From Aeromonas rivipollensis (lineage in GTDB: Bacteria > Pseudomonadota > Gammaproteobacteria > Enterobacterales > Aeromonadaceae): 64,000 bases of DNA. Below, one piece after another: positions 28,556 through 40,571 of this stretch. Position 1 is the stretch's first letter, and each line of letters begins with the position of its first letter. The stretch lies in contig NZ_JAAILA010000031.1 in NCBI RefSeq assembly GCF_010974825.1, positions 181,463-245,462 of the forward strand, given 5' to 3'. Position numbers and translations under genes: made by a program. The notes under the pieces were generated by a model. The model worked only from the letters and a program-made list of their open reading frames with translations, was not told the DNA's origin and searched no databases.

Positions 28556-29122
28556 TCAGCGTTTGTCGACGATCTCGGTGCCGACCGGCACGCGCTTCCT
28601 GCCGGTGATCATGGCCCTGATGAGATCCCCCCGGGTCAGGCGATCGAGGACGATGACCGCCAGCACATGGATGAAGATGGCGATCTGCAGCGCCTTGGCA
28701 AAGAACTCGTGCAGCTCCTCCATGAGATCCTCATTAAACAGCTGCTCGTACCCCGTCATGATCCCGGTGACGGCTGTCCCCACCAGACAGGTCAACAGCA
28801 GCAGTATCATCAAGGCACCCAGCGGATTGTGGCCGGCATGATAGGGGTGCTTGCCCTGCCAGCTGGCCTGCAGGTAGCGGCCCAGGCGGGCCGGGGTCGG
28901 AAACCACTGGGCAAACCTGGCGTAGTCTGAGCCGGCAAATCCCCACAGGATGCGCAGCACCAGCAATCCGGCCAGGGCGTATCCGACATAGCGGTGATTG
29001 CGTCTGCCCTCATCCAGGATGAACAGGTTGAGCACGCACAGCAGGACGGTTGCCCAGTGAAACACCCTGATCAGGGGATCCCACACCCTGATGGCCTTGC
29101 CGCTTTCCATCGCTTTCTCCAT
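28556..29122 (-). CDS. Cytochrome b561-type membrane protein
   Basis: The 188-aa product is a four-helix b-type cytochrome of the cytochrome b561/Ni-Fe hydrogenase b-subunit family. Likely haem ligands or nearby histidines lie in LIRVFHWATV (near residue 25), RRNHRYVGY (near 45), HPYHAGHNPLG (near 95) and IAIFIHVLAVIVLDRLTRGDLI (near 150). Such proteins pass electrons between quinol and periplasmic partners, but the partner here is unknown because no hydrogenase or soluble cytochrome is adjacent. ATG 29122 is chosen because GAGAGGA precedes it; an ATG at 29149 is also possible. Confidence 0.88.
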   Translation of the reverse strand: MEKAMESGKAIRVWDPLIRVFHWATVLLCVLNLFILDEGRRNHRYVGYALAGLLVLRILWGFAGSDYARFAQWFPTPARLGRYLQASWQGKHPYHAGHNPLGALMILLLLTCLVGTAVTGIMTGYEQLFNEDLMEELHEFFAKALQIAIFIHVLAVIVLDRLTRGDLIRAMITGRKRVPVGTEIVDKR

Positions 29123-29308
29123 GATTTTTTTCCTCTCGTTGTGATGCATACCGGCTTTCCATACGCCTGTTGCCGGCGCGCCGTTGCCCGCATCATGGAG
29201 GTACTTTCTTAAGGCCGTGTTAATGGCCCGGGGCGCGTCACAGGGGCAGGGCCAGTGGCAAGGAGAGGGGGAGAGGCTGGGGGGAAGCTCTAGGGGGGAA
29301 GAATAAAC

Positions 29309-29332
29309 AGAGCCCCGAGGGTGCGGGGCTCT
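29309..29332 (-). terminator. DASS transporter terminator
   Basis: AGAGCCCCG pairs with CGGGGCTCT across a 6-nt loop, followed on the minus strand by GTTTATTC. It lies about 65 bp beyond the stop of the dicarboxylate transporter gene. Confidence 0.75.
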
Positions 29333-29397
29333 GGTGTGTTAGCGGGTTTGGGGTGTGCGGCGGCGCAGGGGCTGGGCCCATCAGCCTGGCACTGGGA

Positions 29398-30783
29398 TCA
29401 GTGCAGTATATCGCCGAAGAAATAGGCCAGCAGAGTCAGGATGACGGTGAACACCAGGTTCAGCACCAGACCGGCTCGCATCATCTCCCGCTGCTGGATG
29501 TGACCGCTGGCGAAGACGATGGCGTTCGGCGGGGTGGCCACCGGCAGCATGAAGGCGCAGGAGGCGCCGACGGCGATAAGCACAGACACCACTATGGGGG
29601 AGACCCCCAGCGCCTCGGCCACACCGGCGAACAGAGGCACCAGCAGGGCGGCGGTGGCGGTGTTGGAGACCAGCTCGGTCAGGAACACCACGAAGGCGGC
29701 AAGGCAGAGCAGTATGATGAAGATGGGCATGGTGGAGAGCGCACTGGAGAGGTGCTCCGCCAGGAAGGCGTTGGCACCGGTTTGCTTGAGGATGGCGCTC
29801 AAGGTCAGGCCACCCCCGAACAGCAGCAGCACGCCCCAGTCGGTGTTCTGGTTGATGTCATCCCAGCTGGCGACCCGGCTGACGGCGATGGCCAGGATGG
29901 CGCCCATGGCGATCAGGGTATCGAACTGGGGAATGCCGCCGAGCGCCGCGGCTAGGGGCTGGGAGCCAATCCACAGCAGCACTGTGGTCAGGAAGATGAG
30001 CAAGGTGGTCTTGCGCTGGCCGGTCCACTCTATGGTGACCTGCTCTGTGCTGACCTGGTGCGACAGGTTGGGGCGCGTCACCCAATAGAGCAGGCCTATG
30101 CCTACCGGCATGAAGATGAGCACCACCGGGATGCCGAACTTCAGCCAGTCGGTGAAGCCCAGCCCCATCTGGGCGGCGGCGATGGCATTGGGGGGGCTGC
30201 CCACCAGGGTGCCTATACCGCCGATGCTGGCGCTGTAGGCGACGCCAAGCAGGACGAAGACCAGGGTGCGGCGCTCCTTGTGAATATCGAGCCCCTTGAG
30301 CATGCCGAGGGCGAGCGGCATCATCATGGCGGCGGTGGCAGTGTTGCTGATCCACATGGAGAGCGCGGCCGTGATGGTGAACAGCACTATGGCTGCCCAG
30401 CCGAGGTGACCCTTGGCCAGCTGCATCACCTTGGCGGCGATCTGGGTATCCAGCCCCTGCTTGGAGAGGGCCGCCGCCAGGGCAAAGCCGCCGAAGAAGA
30501 GGAAGAGGACAGGGTTGGCGAAGTCGGTCAGCGACTTGCTCATGTCAAACACCCCGAGCAGGGTGGCGAGCACCGGGATGGACAAGGCCGTGATGGTGAT
30601 GTTCACCGCCTCGGTCAGCCAGAGGATGGCGATGAAGATCAGGATGCCGAGGCCTTTGTTGATCATGGGATCAAACGGAAGCCAGGCGAGCATGGCGCAG
30701 AGCAGCAGAACGTCCAGGATGACGATCCCGGCCTTGATGTCCAGCCAGCGTGTAGGGGCGGAAGGGACTGCAGAGGTATGCAT
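29398..30783 (-). CDS. SLC13/DASS family dicarboxylate:Na+ symporter (VcINDY-like)
   Basis: The 461-aa product belongs to the divalent anion:Na+ symporters, like Vibrio cholerae INDY, which imports succinate and related C4 dicarboxylates. The two signature SNT motifs are present: WISNTATAAMMMP (Ser146-Asn147-Thr148) and ELVSNTATAALLVP near residue 373. The conserved PVLFLFFGGF, IGTLVGSPPNAIA and MLPVATPPNAIVFASG motifs are also there. It is an inner-membrane protein with about 11 helices and re-entrant hairpins. The substrate is inferred from the family. It is a single-gene unit with its own terminator. Confidence 0.92.
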   Translation of the reverse strand: MHTSAVPSAPTRWLDIKAGIVILDVLLLCAMLAWLPFDPMINKGLGILIFIAILWLTEAVNITITALSIPVLATLLGVFDMSKSLTDFANPVLFLFFGGFALAAALSKQGLDTQIAAKVMQLAKGHLGWAAIVLFTITAALSMWISNTATAAMMMPLALGMLKGLDIHKERRTLVFVLLGVAYSASIGGIGTLVGSPPNAIAAAQMGLGFTDWLKFGIPVVLIFMPVGIGLLYWVTRPNLSHQVSTEQVTIEWTGQRKTTLLIFLTTVLLWIGSQPLAAALGGIPQFDTLIAMGAILAIAVSRVASWDDINQNTDWGVLLLFGGGLTLSAILKQTGANAFLAEHLSSALSTMPIFIILLCLAAFVVFLTELVSNTATAALLVPLFAGVAEALGVSPIVVSVLIAVGASCAFMLPVATPPNAIVFASGHIQQREMMRAGLVLNLVFTVILTLLAYFFGDILH

Positions 30784-30937
30784 GTTGTTCTCTCGGTTAA
30801 TTTATGGTTGTTGTTGTGTTGCCGAGGTTACATTTATCCCCCTGTTTGAAATAGGGGGATGTGGTCAAATCATGTGGCGACTCACAGAGTCAAGTGAAAA
30901 TGGATCTGCTATTAAACAGAAATTAAACATTCTGTTT

Positions 30938-31378
30938 TCATTTGGGCGCTGCCGTGACGGAAAGCAGCCACTCCTTGAACAGGCTCTTTGGCAGGGAGCC
31001 GCTGCGCTGAGCCAGGATCTGCCCCCCTTTGAAGATCATCAGGGTCGGGATGCTGCGAATGGCGTAGCGGCTGGCGATGGCGGCCTCCTGTTCGGTGTCT
31101 AGCTTCACGAAGCGGATGCGGGGTTCGAGCTCCTGGGCTATCTCTTGAAAGACTGGGGCGAACTGCAGGCAGGGGCCGCACCAGCTGGCCCAGAAGTCGA
31201 CCACCACCGGTATGTCGGACTGGATCAGGGCATCGAAGTGCGCCAGGCGACCCGACACCGGGGAGTGGGAAAACAGCGGTTGGTGGCAGCGACCGCACTT
31301 TGCACTGGCATCCACCTTGTCGCCGGGCAGGCGATTGCGGGTAAAGCAGTGGCTACAATAGGTAGTGACAAGTGACAT
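30938..31378 (-). CDS. trxC: Thioredoxin 2 (TrxC)
   Basis: TrxC is a cytoplasmic thiol-disulfide reductant induced by oxidative stress in enterobacteria. The 146-aa product has the distinctive N-terminal zinc-binding site of thioredoxin 2 (Cys8, Cys11, Cys28, Cys31) followed by a thioredoxin fold with the active site WCGPC at Cys67 and Cys70, and the cis-proline loop SIPTLMIF. The length and zinc site separate it from TrxA. It reads away from the adjacent sensor kinase and stands alone. Confidence 0.96.
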   Translation of the reverse strand: MSLVTTYCSHCFTRNRLPGDKVDASAKCGRCHQPLFSHSPVSGRLAHFDALIQSDIPVVVDFWASWCGPCLQFAPVFQEIAQELEPRIRFVKLDTEQEAAIASRYAIRSIPTLMIFKGGQILAQRSGSLPKSLFKEWLLSVTAAPK

Positions 31379-31532
31379 AATTGGCTCCTTTATTCATGGC
31401 CCGGCAACATCTTTATTGCATTCACAGAGCAGACTAACGGTAACATAGCGCTCAGTTGTTTTTCACACTCGGCTGTTCGGCCCTGACCCTGGGGCACCGG
31501 ATGGCCGACCATGACATGAGAATCGAGACGGG

Positions 31533-34331
<2,799 letters not shown>

Positions 34332-34390
34332 ACCGGTGAGATAGCAATCGTTCTCAAGTCGTCCGCTTCAGGCTATGATGACCCACTCCC

Positions 34391-34413
34391 ATCGCCCCCA
34401 CCTCGGGGGCGAT
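34391..34413 (+). terminator. Hairpin between the sensor kinase gene and mdlA
   Basis: ATCGCCCCC pairs with GGGGGCGAT across ACCTC. It lies 60 bp after the kinase stop and 60 bp before mdlA. The stem is strong, but the following TGTATTG is a poor U tract, so it could be a weak terminator or a leader structure of mdlA. Confidence 0.55.
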
Positions 34414-34473
34414 TGTATTGAGCTTCTCTTATGACCAAGCGGCCCCCGCTGTGCCGCGAGCAAGGACTTTACT

Positions 34474-36210
34474 GTGAGCGTATTTTTGCGGCTTGGCTGG
34501 TTTTTCAAGGATCAGTGGCGGCGTTATCTGATGGCCATCTCCCTGTTGATGATGGTGGCCCTGTTGACCGTGATCCCCCCCAAGGTGGTGGGTTGGGTGG
34601 TGGATGGCATCGCCAGGGGGGAGCTCGATGAGGGCACCCTGATGGGCTATCTGGCGGGGCTGCTGGGCCTTGGCCTGCTCATCTACCTGCTGCGCTACGT
34701 GTGGCGGGTCATGCTGTTTGGCGCCTCCTACCGGCTCGCCTATGTGCTGCGCAACCGCCTGTTCAGCCACTTCACCCGCATGAGCCCGGACTTTTACCAG
34801 CGCCACCGAACCGGCGATCTGATGGCCCACGCCACCAACGACATCCAGGCGGTGGAGATGACCGCAGGCGAAGGAGTGTTGACCCTGGTGGATTCCTTCA
34901 TCGTCGGTATCCTGGTGCTCTCCATCATGTGCAGCCAGTACTCCTGGCAGCTGACCCTGCTCTCCCTGCTGCCGCTGCCGGTGATGGCCTTCTTCATGAA
35001 CCGCTTCGGCACCCAGATCTACAAGGAGTTCAAGGCGGCGCAGGGGGCCTTCTCCCGCCTCAACAACAAGACCCAGGAGGCCCTCTCCGGGGTGCGGGTG
35101 CTCAAGTCCTATGCGGTGGAGTCCCTGGAAGACAAGGGCTTCGCCGAGCTGACCCGCCAGGCGGGGGAGTGCAACATGGCGGTGGCCCGCATCGATGCCA
35201 AGTTCGATCCCGTGATTTACCTCTGCATCGGCTGCTCCTACTTCCTGGCGGTGGCCGGCGGCAGCGCCCTGGTGCTGCAAGACAAGCTGACCCTGGGGGA
35301 GCTCACCAGCTTCACCATGTACCTGGGGCAGCTCATCTGGCCCATGTTCGCCATCGCCTGGCTGTTCAACATCATAGAGCGGGGCAGCGCCGCCTATTCC
35401 CGCATCGAGAGCATGCTGGGGGAGCGCAGCGACATCGAAGAGCCGGCCCGGCCTGCGGCCTTTGTCTCGGCCCTGCCGCTTGAAGCCAGGGGCCTGGGCT
35501 ATCGGCTGGAGCAGCGCAGCCTGCTGCATGGCGTGGATTTTACCCTGCAACACGGCGCCATGCTGGGGGTGGTGGGGCGCACCGGGGCGGGCAAGAGCTC
35601 GCTGCTCAAGCTCTTGATGCGGCTTGCCAATCCCACGGCAGGTGCCATTGCCATGGGCGGTGTGCCCATCGACCAGCTGCCCCTGGGCACCCTGCGCAGC
35701 CAGTTTGCCTACGTGCCCCAGGAGCCCTTCCTCTTCTCCACCACCATCGCCGCCAACATCGCCCTCGGCAAGCCGGAGGCGAGCCGGGAGGAGATAGAGC
35801 GGGTGGCCCGCATCGCCTGCGTGCACGACGACATCGTTCGCTTCCCCAGGGGGTATGAGACCGAGGTGGGGGAGAAGGGGATGACCCTCTCCGGGGGCCA
35901 GAAGCAGCGGCTCGCCATCGCCCGCGCCCTGTTGCTGGCGGCGCCTATCCTGGTGCTGGATGACGCCCTGTCGGCGGTGGATGCCCACACCGAGCAGCAG
36001 ATACTGCTGGCGCTCAAGGCCCACAGACGGACCCTCATTCTGGTCAGCCACCGCATGACGGCGGTGGAGCAGGCCGACGAGATCCTGGTGCTGGATCAGG
36101 GAGCCATCAGCGAGCGCGGTGCTCACGGCGCCCTGATGGCCCACAACGGCTGGTATGCAGACATGGTGCGCTATCAGCGCCTGGAGCAAGACGTGGAGGA
36201 GAGCCTGTGA
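34474..36210 (+). CDS. mdlA: ABC multidrug/lipid transporter, MdlA-type half transporter
   Basis: The 578-aa half transporter has six helices (about 15-310) and a C-terminal ATPase: Walker A GRTGAGKSS near residue 370, signature LSGGQKQRL near 472, Walker B LVLDDALS near 492. It tracks E. coli MdlA (RYVWRVMLFGASYRLAYVLRNRL, AAGEGVLTLVDSFI with slight changes). It probably forms a heterodimeric exporter with MdlB; the substrate is not established. The start codon is GTG 34474. Its own ATPase keeps Walker B followed by Asp rather than Glu, the degenerate site expected for one half of an asymmetric pair. Confidence 0.92.
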   Translation: MSVFLRLGWFFKDQWRRYLMAISLLMMVALLTVIPPKVVGWVVDGIARGELDEGTLMGYLAGLLGLGLLIYLLRYVWRVMLFGASYRLAYVLRNRLFSHFTRMSPDFYQRHRTGDLMAHATNDIQAVEMTAGEGVLTLVDSFIVGILVLSIMCSQYSWQLTLLSLLPLPVMAFFMNRFGTQIYKEFKAAQGAFSRLNNKTQEALSGVRVLKSYAVESLEDKGFAELTRQAGECNMAVARIDAKFDPVIYLCIGCSYFLAVAGGSALVLQDKLTLGELTSFTMYLGQLIWPMFAIAWLFNIIERGSAAYSRIESMLGERSDIEEPARPAAFVSALPLEARGLGYRLEQRSLLHGVDFTLQHGAMLGVVGRTGAGKSSLLKLLMRLANPTAGAIAMGGVPIDQLPLGTLRSQFAYVPQEPFLFSTTIAANIALGKPEASREEIERVARIACVHDDIVRFPRGYETEVGEKGMTLSGGQKQRLAIARALLLAAPILVLDDALSAVDAHTEQQILLALKAHRRTLILVSHRMTAVEQADEILVLDQGAISERGAHGALMAHNGWYADMVRYQRLEQDVEESL

Positions 36211-36242
36211 GTTTGATGATGAGACGCGTGGTTCCCCTCATC

Positions 36243-36271
36243 CTCCCTTCTCCCGCGAGGGGAGAAGGGAG
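36243..36271. repeat. Palindromic element between mdlA and mdlB
   Basis: A perfect 12-bp inverted repeat (36243-36254 with 36260-36271, 5-nt loop GCGAG) of alternating CTCCC and GGGAG blocks fills part of the 106-bp gap between the two transporter genes. There is no U tract, so it is not a terminator. Such pyrimidine/purine hairpins are common interspersed palindromes in G+C-rich gamma-proteobacteria. It could protect or process the mRNA and set the ratio of the two subunits. Confidence 0.6.
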
Positions 36272-36316
36272 CAAAGAGAGTCAATTCCTTGGGAACGCTG
36301 TGCTGGAGGCAAGTCT

Positions 36317-38068
36317 GTGAATCCAACCATCAAACGCCTGCTCGCCTACTGCGCCCGCTATCCCCGCTGGCTGGTGCAGGCGGGCATCTGCCTGCTGCTG
36401 GCTACCGGCGCCGAAGTGGCCGGGCCCCTGCTCATCAAGCTCTTCATCGACGATTACCTGGCGCCGCGCCAGCTGGTGTGGCCCCACATCGCCGCCCTGG
36501 CCGCCGGTTATCTGGGGTTGCAGGTGCTCTCGGCCGCGGGTTTCTACCTGCAATCCCTGCGCTTCAACCGCATCGCCCAGGCGGTGGTGCAGACTTTGCG
36601 CGAGCAGGTGTTTGCCACCGCCATCCGGCTGCCTGCCCGCTATTTCGACAAGCATCGCTCGGGTTCCCTCATCTCCCGCATCACCAACGACACAGAGGCG
36701 ATCATGAACCTCTATGTGCAGGTGATAGGGCTGCTGGTGCAAAAAGTGGTGCTGCTGTGCGGCATCCTCATCTCCATGGCGCTGCTGGATCTGCGCCTGA
36801 TGCTGGTGTGCGCCACCCTGCTGCCGGCGGTGGGGGCCGTGATGTGGCTCTACCAGCGCCTGAGCGTGCCCGTGGTGCGGGCGACCCGCAGCCTGCTCTC
36901 CGACATCAACAGCCGGCTCAACGAGTCCCTGCAGGGGATGCCGGTCATTCAGGCCATGGTGCAGGAGCGCCACTTCGCCAATGCCTTTGCCGAGGTGAAC
37001 CAGCAGCACTGGCAGGCCAGGATCAAGAGCCTCAAGATCAACGGCATACTGCTGCGCCCCCTCATCGATCTCTTCTACATGATGGTGCTCATCGGCCTGC
37101 TGGCCCTGTTTGCCAAGGAGGGGTTGAGCGCGGGTGGCGCCATCCAGGTGGGGGTGCTCTACGCCTTCATCAGTTATCTGGGGCGCATGATCGAGCCCCT
37201 CATCGAGATGACCAACCAGCTCAACCAGCTGCAGCAAGCCATGGTGGCGGGGGAGCGGGTGTTCGCCCTGCTGGACGAATCCCGGGAGAGCACGCAAGGC
37301 GAGACGCTGCCCCTGGCGGGACGGGTGCGTTTCGAGCGGGTGAGCTTCTCCTACGATGGCCAGCAGCCGGTGCTGCAGGAGGTGAGCTTCGCCACCCGTC
37401 CCGGCCAGATGCTGGCGCTGGTGGGCCACACTGGCAGCGGCAAGTCCACCATCATCAGCCTGCTGATGGGCTTCTATCCGCTGGATCAGGGCTGCATCCG
37501 TTTCGATGATCACCCCATGAGCACGCTGTCGCTCTCGGCGGTGCGACGCAGCATAGGCCTGGTGCAGCAGGATCCCTTCATCTTCGTCGGGACCTTGGCA
37601 GAAAACCTGCGCCTTGGTCGTGACGGCATCGATGAGGCGCGGCTCTGGCAGGCCCTGGAGGAGGTGCAACTGGCCGCGTTCGTGCGCCATCTGCCCAAGG
37701 GCCTGGAGACCCTGATGGAGGAGGGGGGCAAGAACCTCTCCGCCGGCCAGCGCCAGCTGCTTTCGTTTGCCCGCGCCCTGGTGGGGGATCCGCGCATCCT
37801 CATCCTGGACGAGGCGACCGCGAGCGTGGACTCCCAGACCGAGCTGGCGCTCTCCCAGGCGCTCTCGGCGGCGCGCCGTGGCCGCACCACCATCGCCATC
37901 GCCCACCGGCTCTCCACCATTGTGGATGCGGACGAGATACTGCTGCTCTCCCGCGGTCAGGTGAGCGAGCGCGGCACCCATGGGGAGCTGATGGCGCTGG
38001 GGGGCCACTACGCCCAGCTGTTCGAGATGCAGAGCCAGGGCGCCTGGCTCGAAGAGAAGAGGGCCTGA
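36317..38068 (+). CDS. mdlB: ABC multidrug/lipid transporter, MdlB-type half transporter
   Basis: The 583-aa partner of MdlA has six membrane helices (about 10-300) and an ATPase with Walker A GHTGSGKST near residue 375, signature LSAGQRQLLS near 475, and Walker B LILDEATAS, which includes the catalytic Glu missing in MdlA. E. coli MdlB matches along the whole length, for example GVLYAFISYLGRMIEPLIE near 280. The chosen start is GTG 36317, preceded by GGAGG at 9 bp; the open frame upstream is not MdlB-like. It is transcribed with mdlA and separated from it by a palindrome. Confidence 0.92.
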   Translation: MNPTIKRLLAYCARYPRWLVQAGICLLLATGAEVAGPLLIKLFIDDYLAPRQLVWPHIAALAAGYLGLQVLSAAGFYLQSLRFNRIAQAVVQTLREQVFATAIRLPARYFDKHRSGSLISRITNDTEAIMNLYVQVIGLLVQKVVLLCGILISMALLDLRLMLVCATLLPAVGAVMWLYQRLSVPVVRATRSLLSDINSRLNESLQGMPVIQAMVQERHFANAFAEVNQQHWQARIKSLKINGILLRPLIDLFYMMVLIGLLALFAKEGLSAGGAIQVGVLYAFISYLGRMIEPLIEMTNQLNQLQQAMVAGERVFALLDESRESTQGETLPLAGRVRFERVSFSYDGQQPVLQEVSFATRPGQMLALVGHTGSGKSTIISLLMGFYPLDQGCIRFDDHPMSTLSLSAVRRSIGLVQQDPFIFVGTLAENLRLGRDGIDEARLWQALEEVQLAAFVRHLPKGLETLMEEGGKNLSAGQRQLLSFARALVGDPRILILDEATASVDSQTELALSQALSAARRGRTTIAIAHRLSTIVDADEILLLSRGQVSERGTHGELMALGGHYAQLFEMQSQGAWLEEKRA

Positions 38069-38083
38069 AGCCCTTTATAAAAA

Positions 38084-38105
38084 ACAGCCGGCAGATGCCG
38101 GCTGT
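38084..38105. terminator. Bidirectional terminator after mdlB
   Basis: ACAGCCGGCA pairs with TGCCGGCTGT around 2 nt. The minus strand continues TTTTTTATAAAGG, a strong U tract that ends the leftward gene at 38129; the plus strand continues GTTGTTTCC and ends mdlB less efficiently. Confidence 0.88.
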
Positions 38106-38128
38106 GTTGTTTCCAAGATGGGGGAAGA

Positions 38129-39310
38129 TCAGACCGTCGCCTTGCTCCGTGCGATCTGCTTGGGTTGCAGAGGCGGGAAGTCGTCGTTGAAGAAGGTATC
38201 GGCCTCCTCGATCTGGGCCTTGCGCTGCTTCTGGATGAAGTTGTCGAAGTCGCGCTTGATCTCCGGATCCTTGAGCGCCTCGTAGTCGAACACATTGGCG
38301 GCATAGAGATAGTTGAAGTGGATGTCGACGAATTCGGCGCTGGCACAGGCGGAGGTGAACTTGCTGTTCTGGCGGTCGAAGTTGATGCGGTACTGCTTGA
38401 TCTTGGGCACATAGACCAGCTCGCTGCCCACCTTGAACACCTCGACCGTGATGCCGACCGTGATGGTCTTGTAGAAGTCCTTGTTGTTCTCCACCCCGAA
38501 GCGGATGGCATCCCCCTGCTTTTGCAGGAACTTGTTGAAGCTCGCCAGCGCCGTGGTGCCCTGGCTCACCACCACGTCCATGATGAAGTTGATGAAGTCG
38601 GTGGCGATGCTGAGCCCCTTGATGTGGCGGCTGTAGCTCTGCTGATCTATCTTGCTCGGCCCCATCAGGGGGATCTTGGAGAGGGCCCGGGCCCAGAGAT
38701 CCGCGTCCGTCTTGTACTGCTCGCCATAGGCCTCGGCGTAGCGGTTGATGTAGGCGGTGACCACTGAGGTGATGGCGATGAGGTAGGCCTTCTGCTCCGC
38801 CAGCTTGGCCATGACGGCGGGATCGTCCAGCAGCTCGTTGGCCACGATGAACTCCACCAGGCCATCCTTGTCGGCATAGGGATCGCTCCCCAGGTTCCTG
38901 GCGGTGGTGGGCAGGTTGACGTCGTTGAAGAAGGCCTCGGCCTCGGCGAACTGATCCCGGTTGTTCAGGCGGCTGGCGGGGGCCTCACGCACCAGCTGGC
39001 AGAGCACTATTTCGGCCTCGTAGTCCGACTCGCGCCACAGGGGCGCCTGGGCCTGGTTGCCAAAGGTCTTCTTGTAGGCGAGGTTGAAGTCGAACAGCAC
39101 AGAGCTGCAGCCGCAATCCATGGCGAAGTCGACGGCGTAGCTGAGCGGCCCTGTGGGCAGGGGCTTGCTCATCTTGCCCTTGACCGCCAGGTTGGCGTAG
39201 CACTTGAGATACTCCCGGCCAAACAGCTCAAAGGCACGGTTGTTGTTGAAGTTGAGCAGGAAGGTACCGGCGCTCTCGCCCCCGTTGAACAGCTGTTGAA
39301 CGTTACTCAT
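38129..39310 (-). CDS. Conserved-looking protein of unknown function, 393 aa
   Basis: I do not recognise this family. The product is soluble, acidic to neutral, with no signal peptide or membrane helix. It contains a cysteine pair in AMDCGCSSVLFDF near residue 66, a region with several FFND motifs (residues about 128 and 375), and a C-terminal basic tail QIARSKATV. The coding character is good: codon use resembles neighbours, and a strong terminator follows. The start ATG 39310 follows AGAGA. It has its own promoter, judging by the 430-bp space upstream. Repeated DADTFFND/EAEAFFND-type stretches at the two ends may reflect an internal duplication. Confidence 0.75.
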   Translation of the reverse strand: MSNVQQLFNGGESAGTFLLNFNNNRAFELFGREYLKCYANLAVKGKMSKPLPTGPLSYAVDFAMDCGCSSVLFDFNLAYKKTFGNQAQAPLWRESDYEAEIVLCQLVREAPASRLNNRDQFAEAEAFFNDVNLPTTARNLGSDPYADKDGLVEFIVANELLDDPAVMAKLAEQKAYLIAITSVVTAYINRYAEAYGEQYKTDADLWARALSKIPLMGPSKIDQQSYSRHIKGLSIATDFINFIMDVVVSQGTTALASFNKFLQKQGDAIRFGVENNKDFYKTITVGITVEVFKVGSELVYVPKIKQYRINFDRQNSKFTSACASAEFVDIHFNYLYAANVFDYEALKDPEIKRDFDNFIQKQRKAQIEEADTFFNDDFPPLQPKQIARSKATV

Positions 39311-39739
39311 CTCTCTATCCTTATGCTGAGATTGGTGTCACAGGATGACTCGGTGCCAGCTGGCCATTCACGAGCCAGCAGAGCCTAGCGAGGGGGGAGG
39401 CATTTCGTTACTGTGACTAATCCCAGTGGCGCTGGCGGATGAGTGGACTAGCGCCGGGGCAACTCCGTTTATCGTTAGCTTTCAGCTGGCTAGGGTCGTC
39501 ATGAAAGTGCCATATGAGTTCTTTCTTGAAAAAAACTCCGCCATCAGGAGGAAATGGCGTCGCTGTGGCGGCGAATGCCCGGGGTTATCATTTGCCCATC
39601 GAATGCAGCGGCGCCCATCATTTGATTTTCAAATGCACTCGGGAGTCGATCGTCCTCACAACGACGGCAATGGAGGCTTGTCTATTGGGGTGGGGGCTGG
39701 CAACATTTCGGTCACAATCACTCATCGGATCAGTTTGCA
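39311..39739. other. Upstream region shared by the unknown gene and the DUF4442 gene
   Basis: This 429-bp space between divergent genes is lower in G+C than its surroundings, with an A+T-rich piece around 39505-39540. An AGGAGG at 39547 is followed by no convincing gene. Open frames exist in two registers but none has a recognisable product. Promoters for both flanking genes are expected here. Confidence 0.4.
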
Positions 39740-40213
39740 ATGGACCTGCAACGCTTCAAAGCCAATCTGGCACTGCGCCTGTTCGCCTGGCGCTATATTC
39801 CCGTTATCGGATTCTGTGCCCCCGTCATCGAAGAGATGAATGCCAAGGCGCTGCGCATCCGCATTCCCCTCGGCTGGCGTACCCGCAACCACCTGGGCAG
39901 CATGTACTTCGGGGCGCTGGCCACCGGCGCCGATCTGGTGGGGGGCTTGCTGGTGATGGAGAAGGGGCGGGCGCGGCGCAAGAAGGTGCACTTTGCCTTC
40001 AAGGATGTGCAGGGGGAGTTTCTGAAGCGCCCCGAGGGGGACGTGCAGTTTGACTGCGCGGCCGGGGAGGCCATAGACGCCATGATAGACGAGTCCCTGG
40101 CGACCGGGCAGCGCATCAACCGCCCCATCCAGGTGGTGGCCACCTGCCCGTCGCTCAACGGAGATGAGGCGATGGCGCGTTTCGTGCTGACCCTGTCGAT
40201 CAAGGCCAGCTGA
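39740..40213 (+). CDS. DUF4442 hotdog-fold protein
   Basis: The 157-aa product has the DUF4442 pattern, a hotdog fold related to acyl-CoA thioesterases: RIRIPLGWRTRNHLGSMYFGALATGADLVGG (about 40-70) with the buried helix typical of the fold, then a basic RARRKKVHFAFKD strand. Substrate and activity are unknown. It lies close to the PHA operon, and a role in acyl-CoA metabolism would make sense, but that is inference. Start ATG 39740. Confidence 0.85.
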   Translation: MDLQRFKANLALRLFAWRYIPVIGFCAPVIEEMNAKALRIRIPLGWRTRNHLGSMYFGALATGADLVGGLLVMEKGRARRKKVHFAFKDVQGEFLKRPEGDVQFDCAAGEAIDAMIDESLATGQRINRPIQVVATCPSLNGDEAMARFVLTLSIKAS

Positions 40214-40252
40214 ATGCTGACGGGCGCGTTGGCGCCCTTATTCAAGCAGGGA

Positions 40253-40486
40253 TCAGATGATCTCGGGGCTGACGCCTTCCTTCACCACCACCTTCATGCC
40301 GTTGAAGTTGACCACTTGCTCGGCGACTATCTTGCAGCGTTTGCGGGTCTCGACCTGACCGTCCACTTCCACCAGGCCCTCGGCGACCAGCGCCTTGGCG
40401 GCACCGCCACAATCGGCCCAACCCTGATGCTTGATCAGGTCACACAAGGCAACGAAGGGGTGACCTTCGAGCAGAAACGTCTCCAT
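40253..40486 (-). CDS. ybcJ: YbcJ-like S4-domain RNA-binding protein
   Basis: The 77-aa product matches E. coli YbcJ: METFLLEGHPFVALCDLIK, then GGAAKALVAEGLVEVDGQVETRKRCKI, the S4-type RNA-binding alpha-L motif. YbcJ is a small, structurally characterised S4-like protein that probably binds structured RNA; its target is unknown. ATG 40486 is chosen because AGAGGA precedes it; the upstream open frame is not YbcJ-like. It is convergent with the DUF4442 gene and lies just upstream of a strong terminator pair. Confidence 0.93.
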   Translation of the reverse strand: METFLLEGHPFVALCDLIKHQGWADCGGAAKALVAEGLVEVDGQVETRKRCKIVAEQVVNFNGMKVVVKEGVSPEII

Positions 40487-40571
40487 GGGAAATCCTCTAG
40501 CTGGATGAATGCCTACACGGCAGGGCGGCCATTTTAGGCAGTTAGGCGGGGCAGGGAAAGGGCCTGGGCCG

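Noticed and set aside
34340..34365. Fur box upstream of mdlA
   Set aside because: The GATAGCAATCGTTCTC stretch matches the Fur pattern too poorly in one arm.
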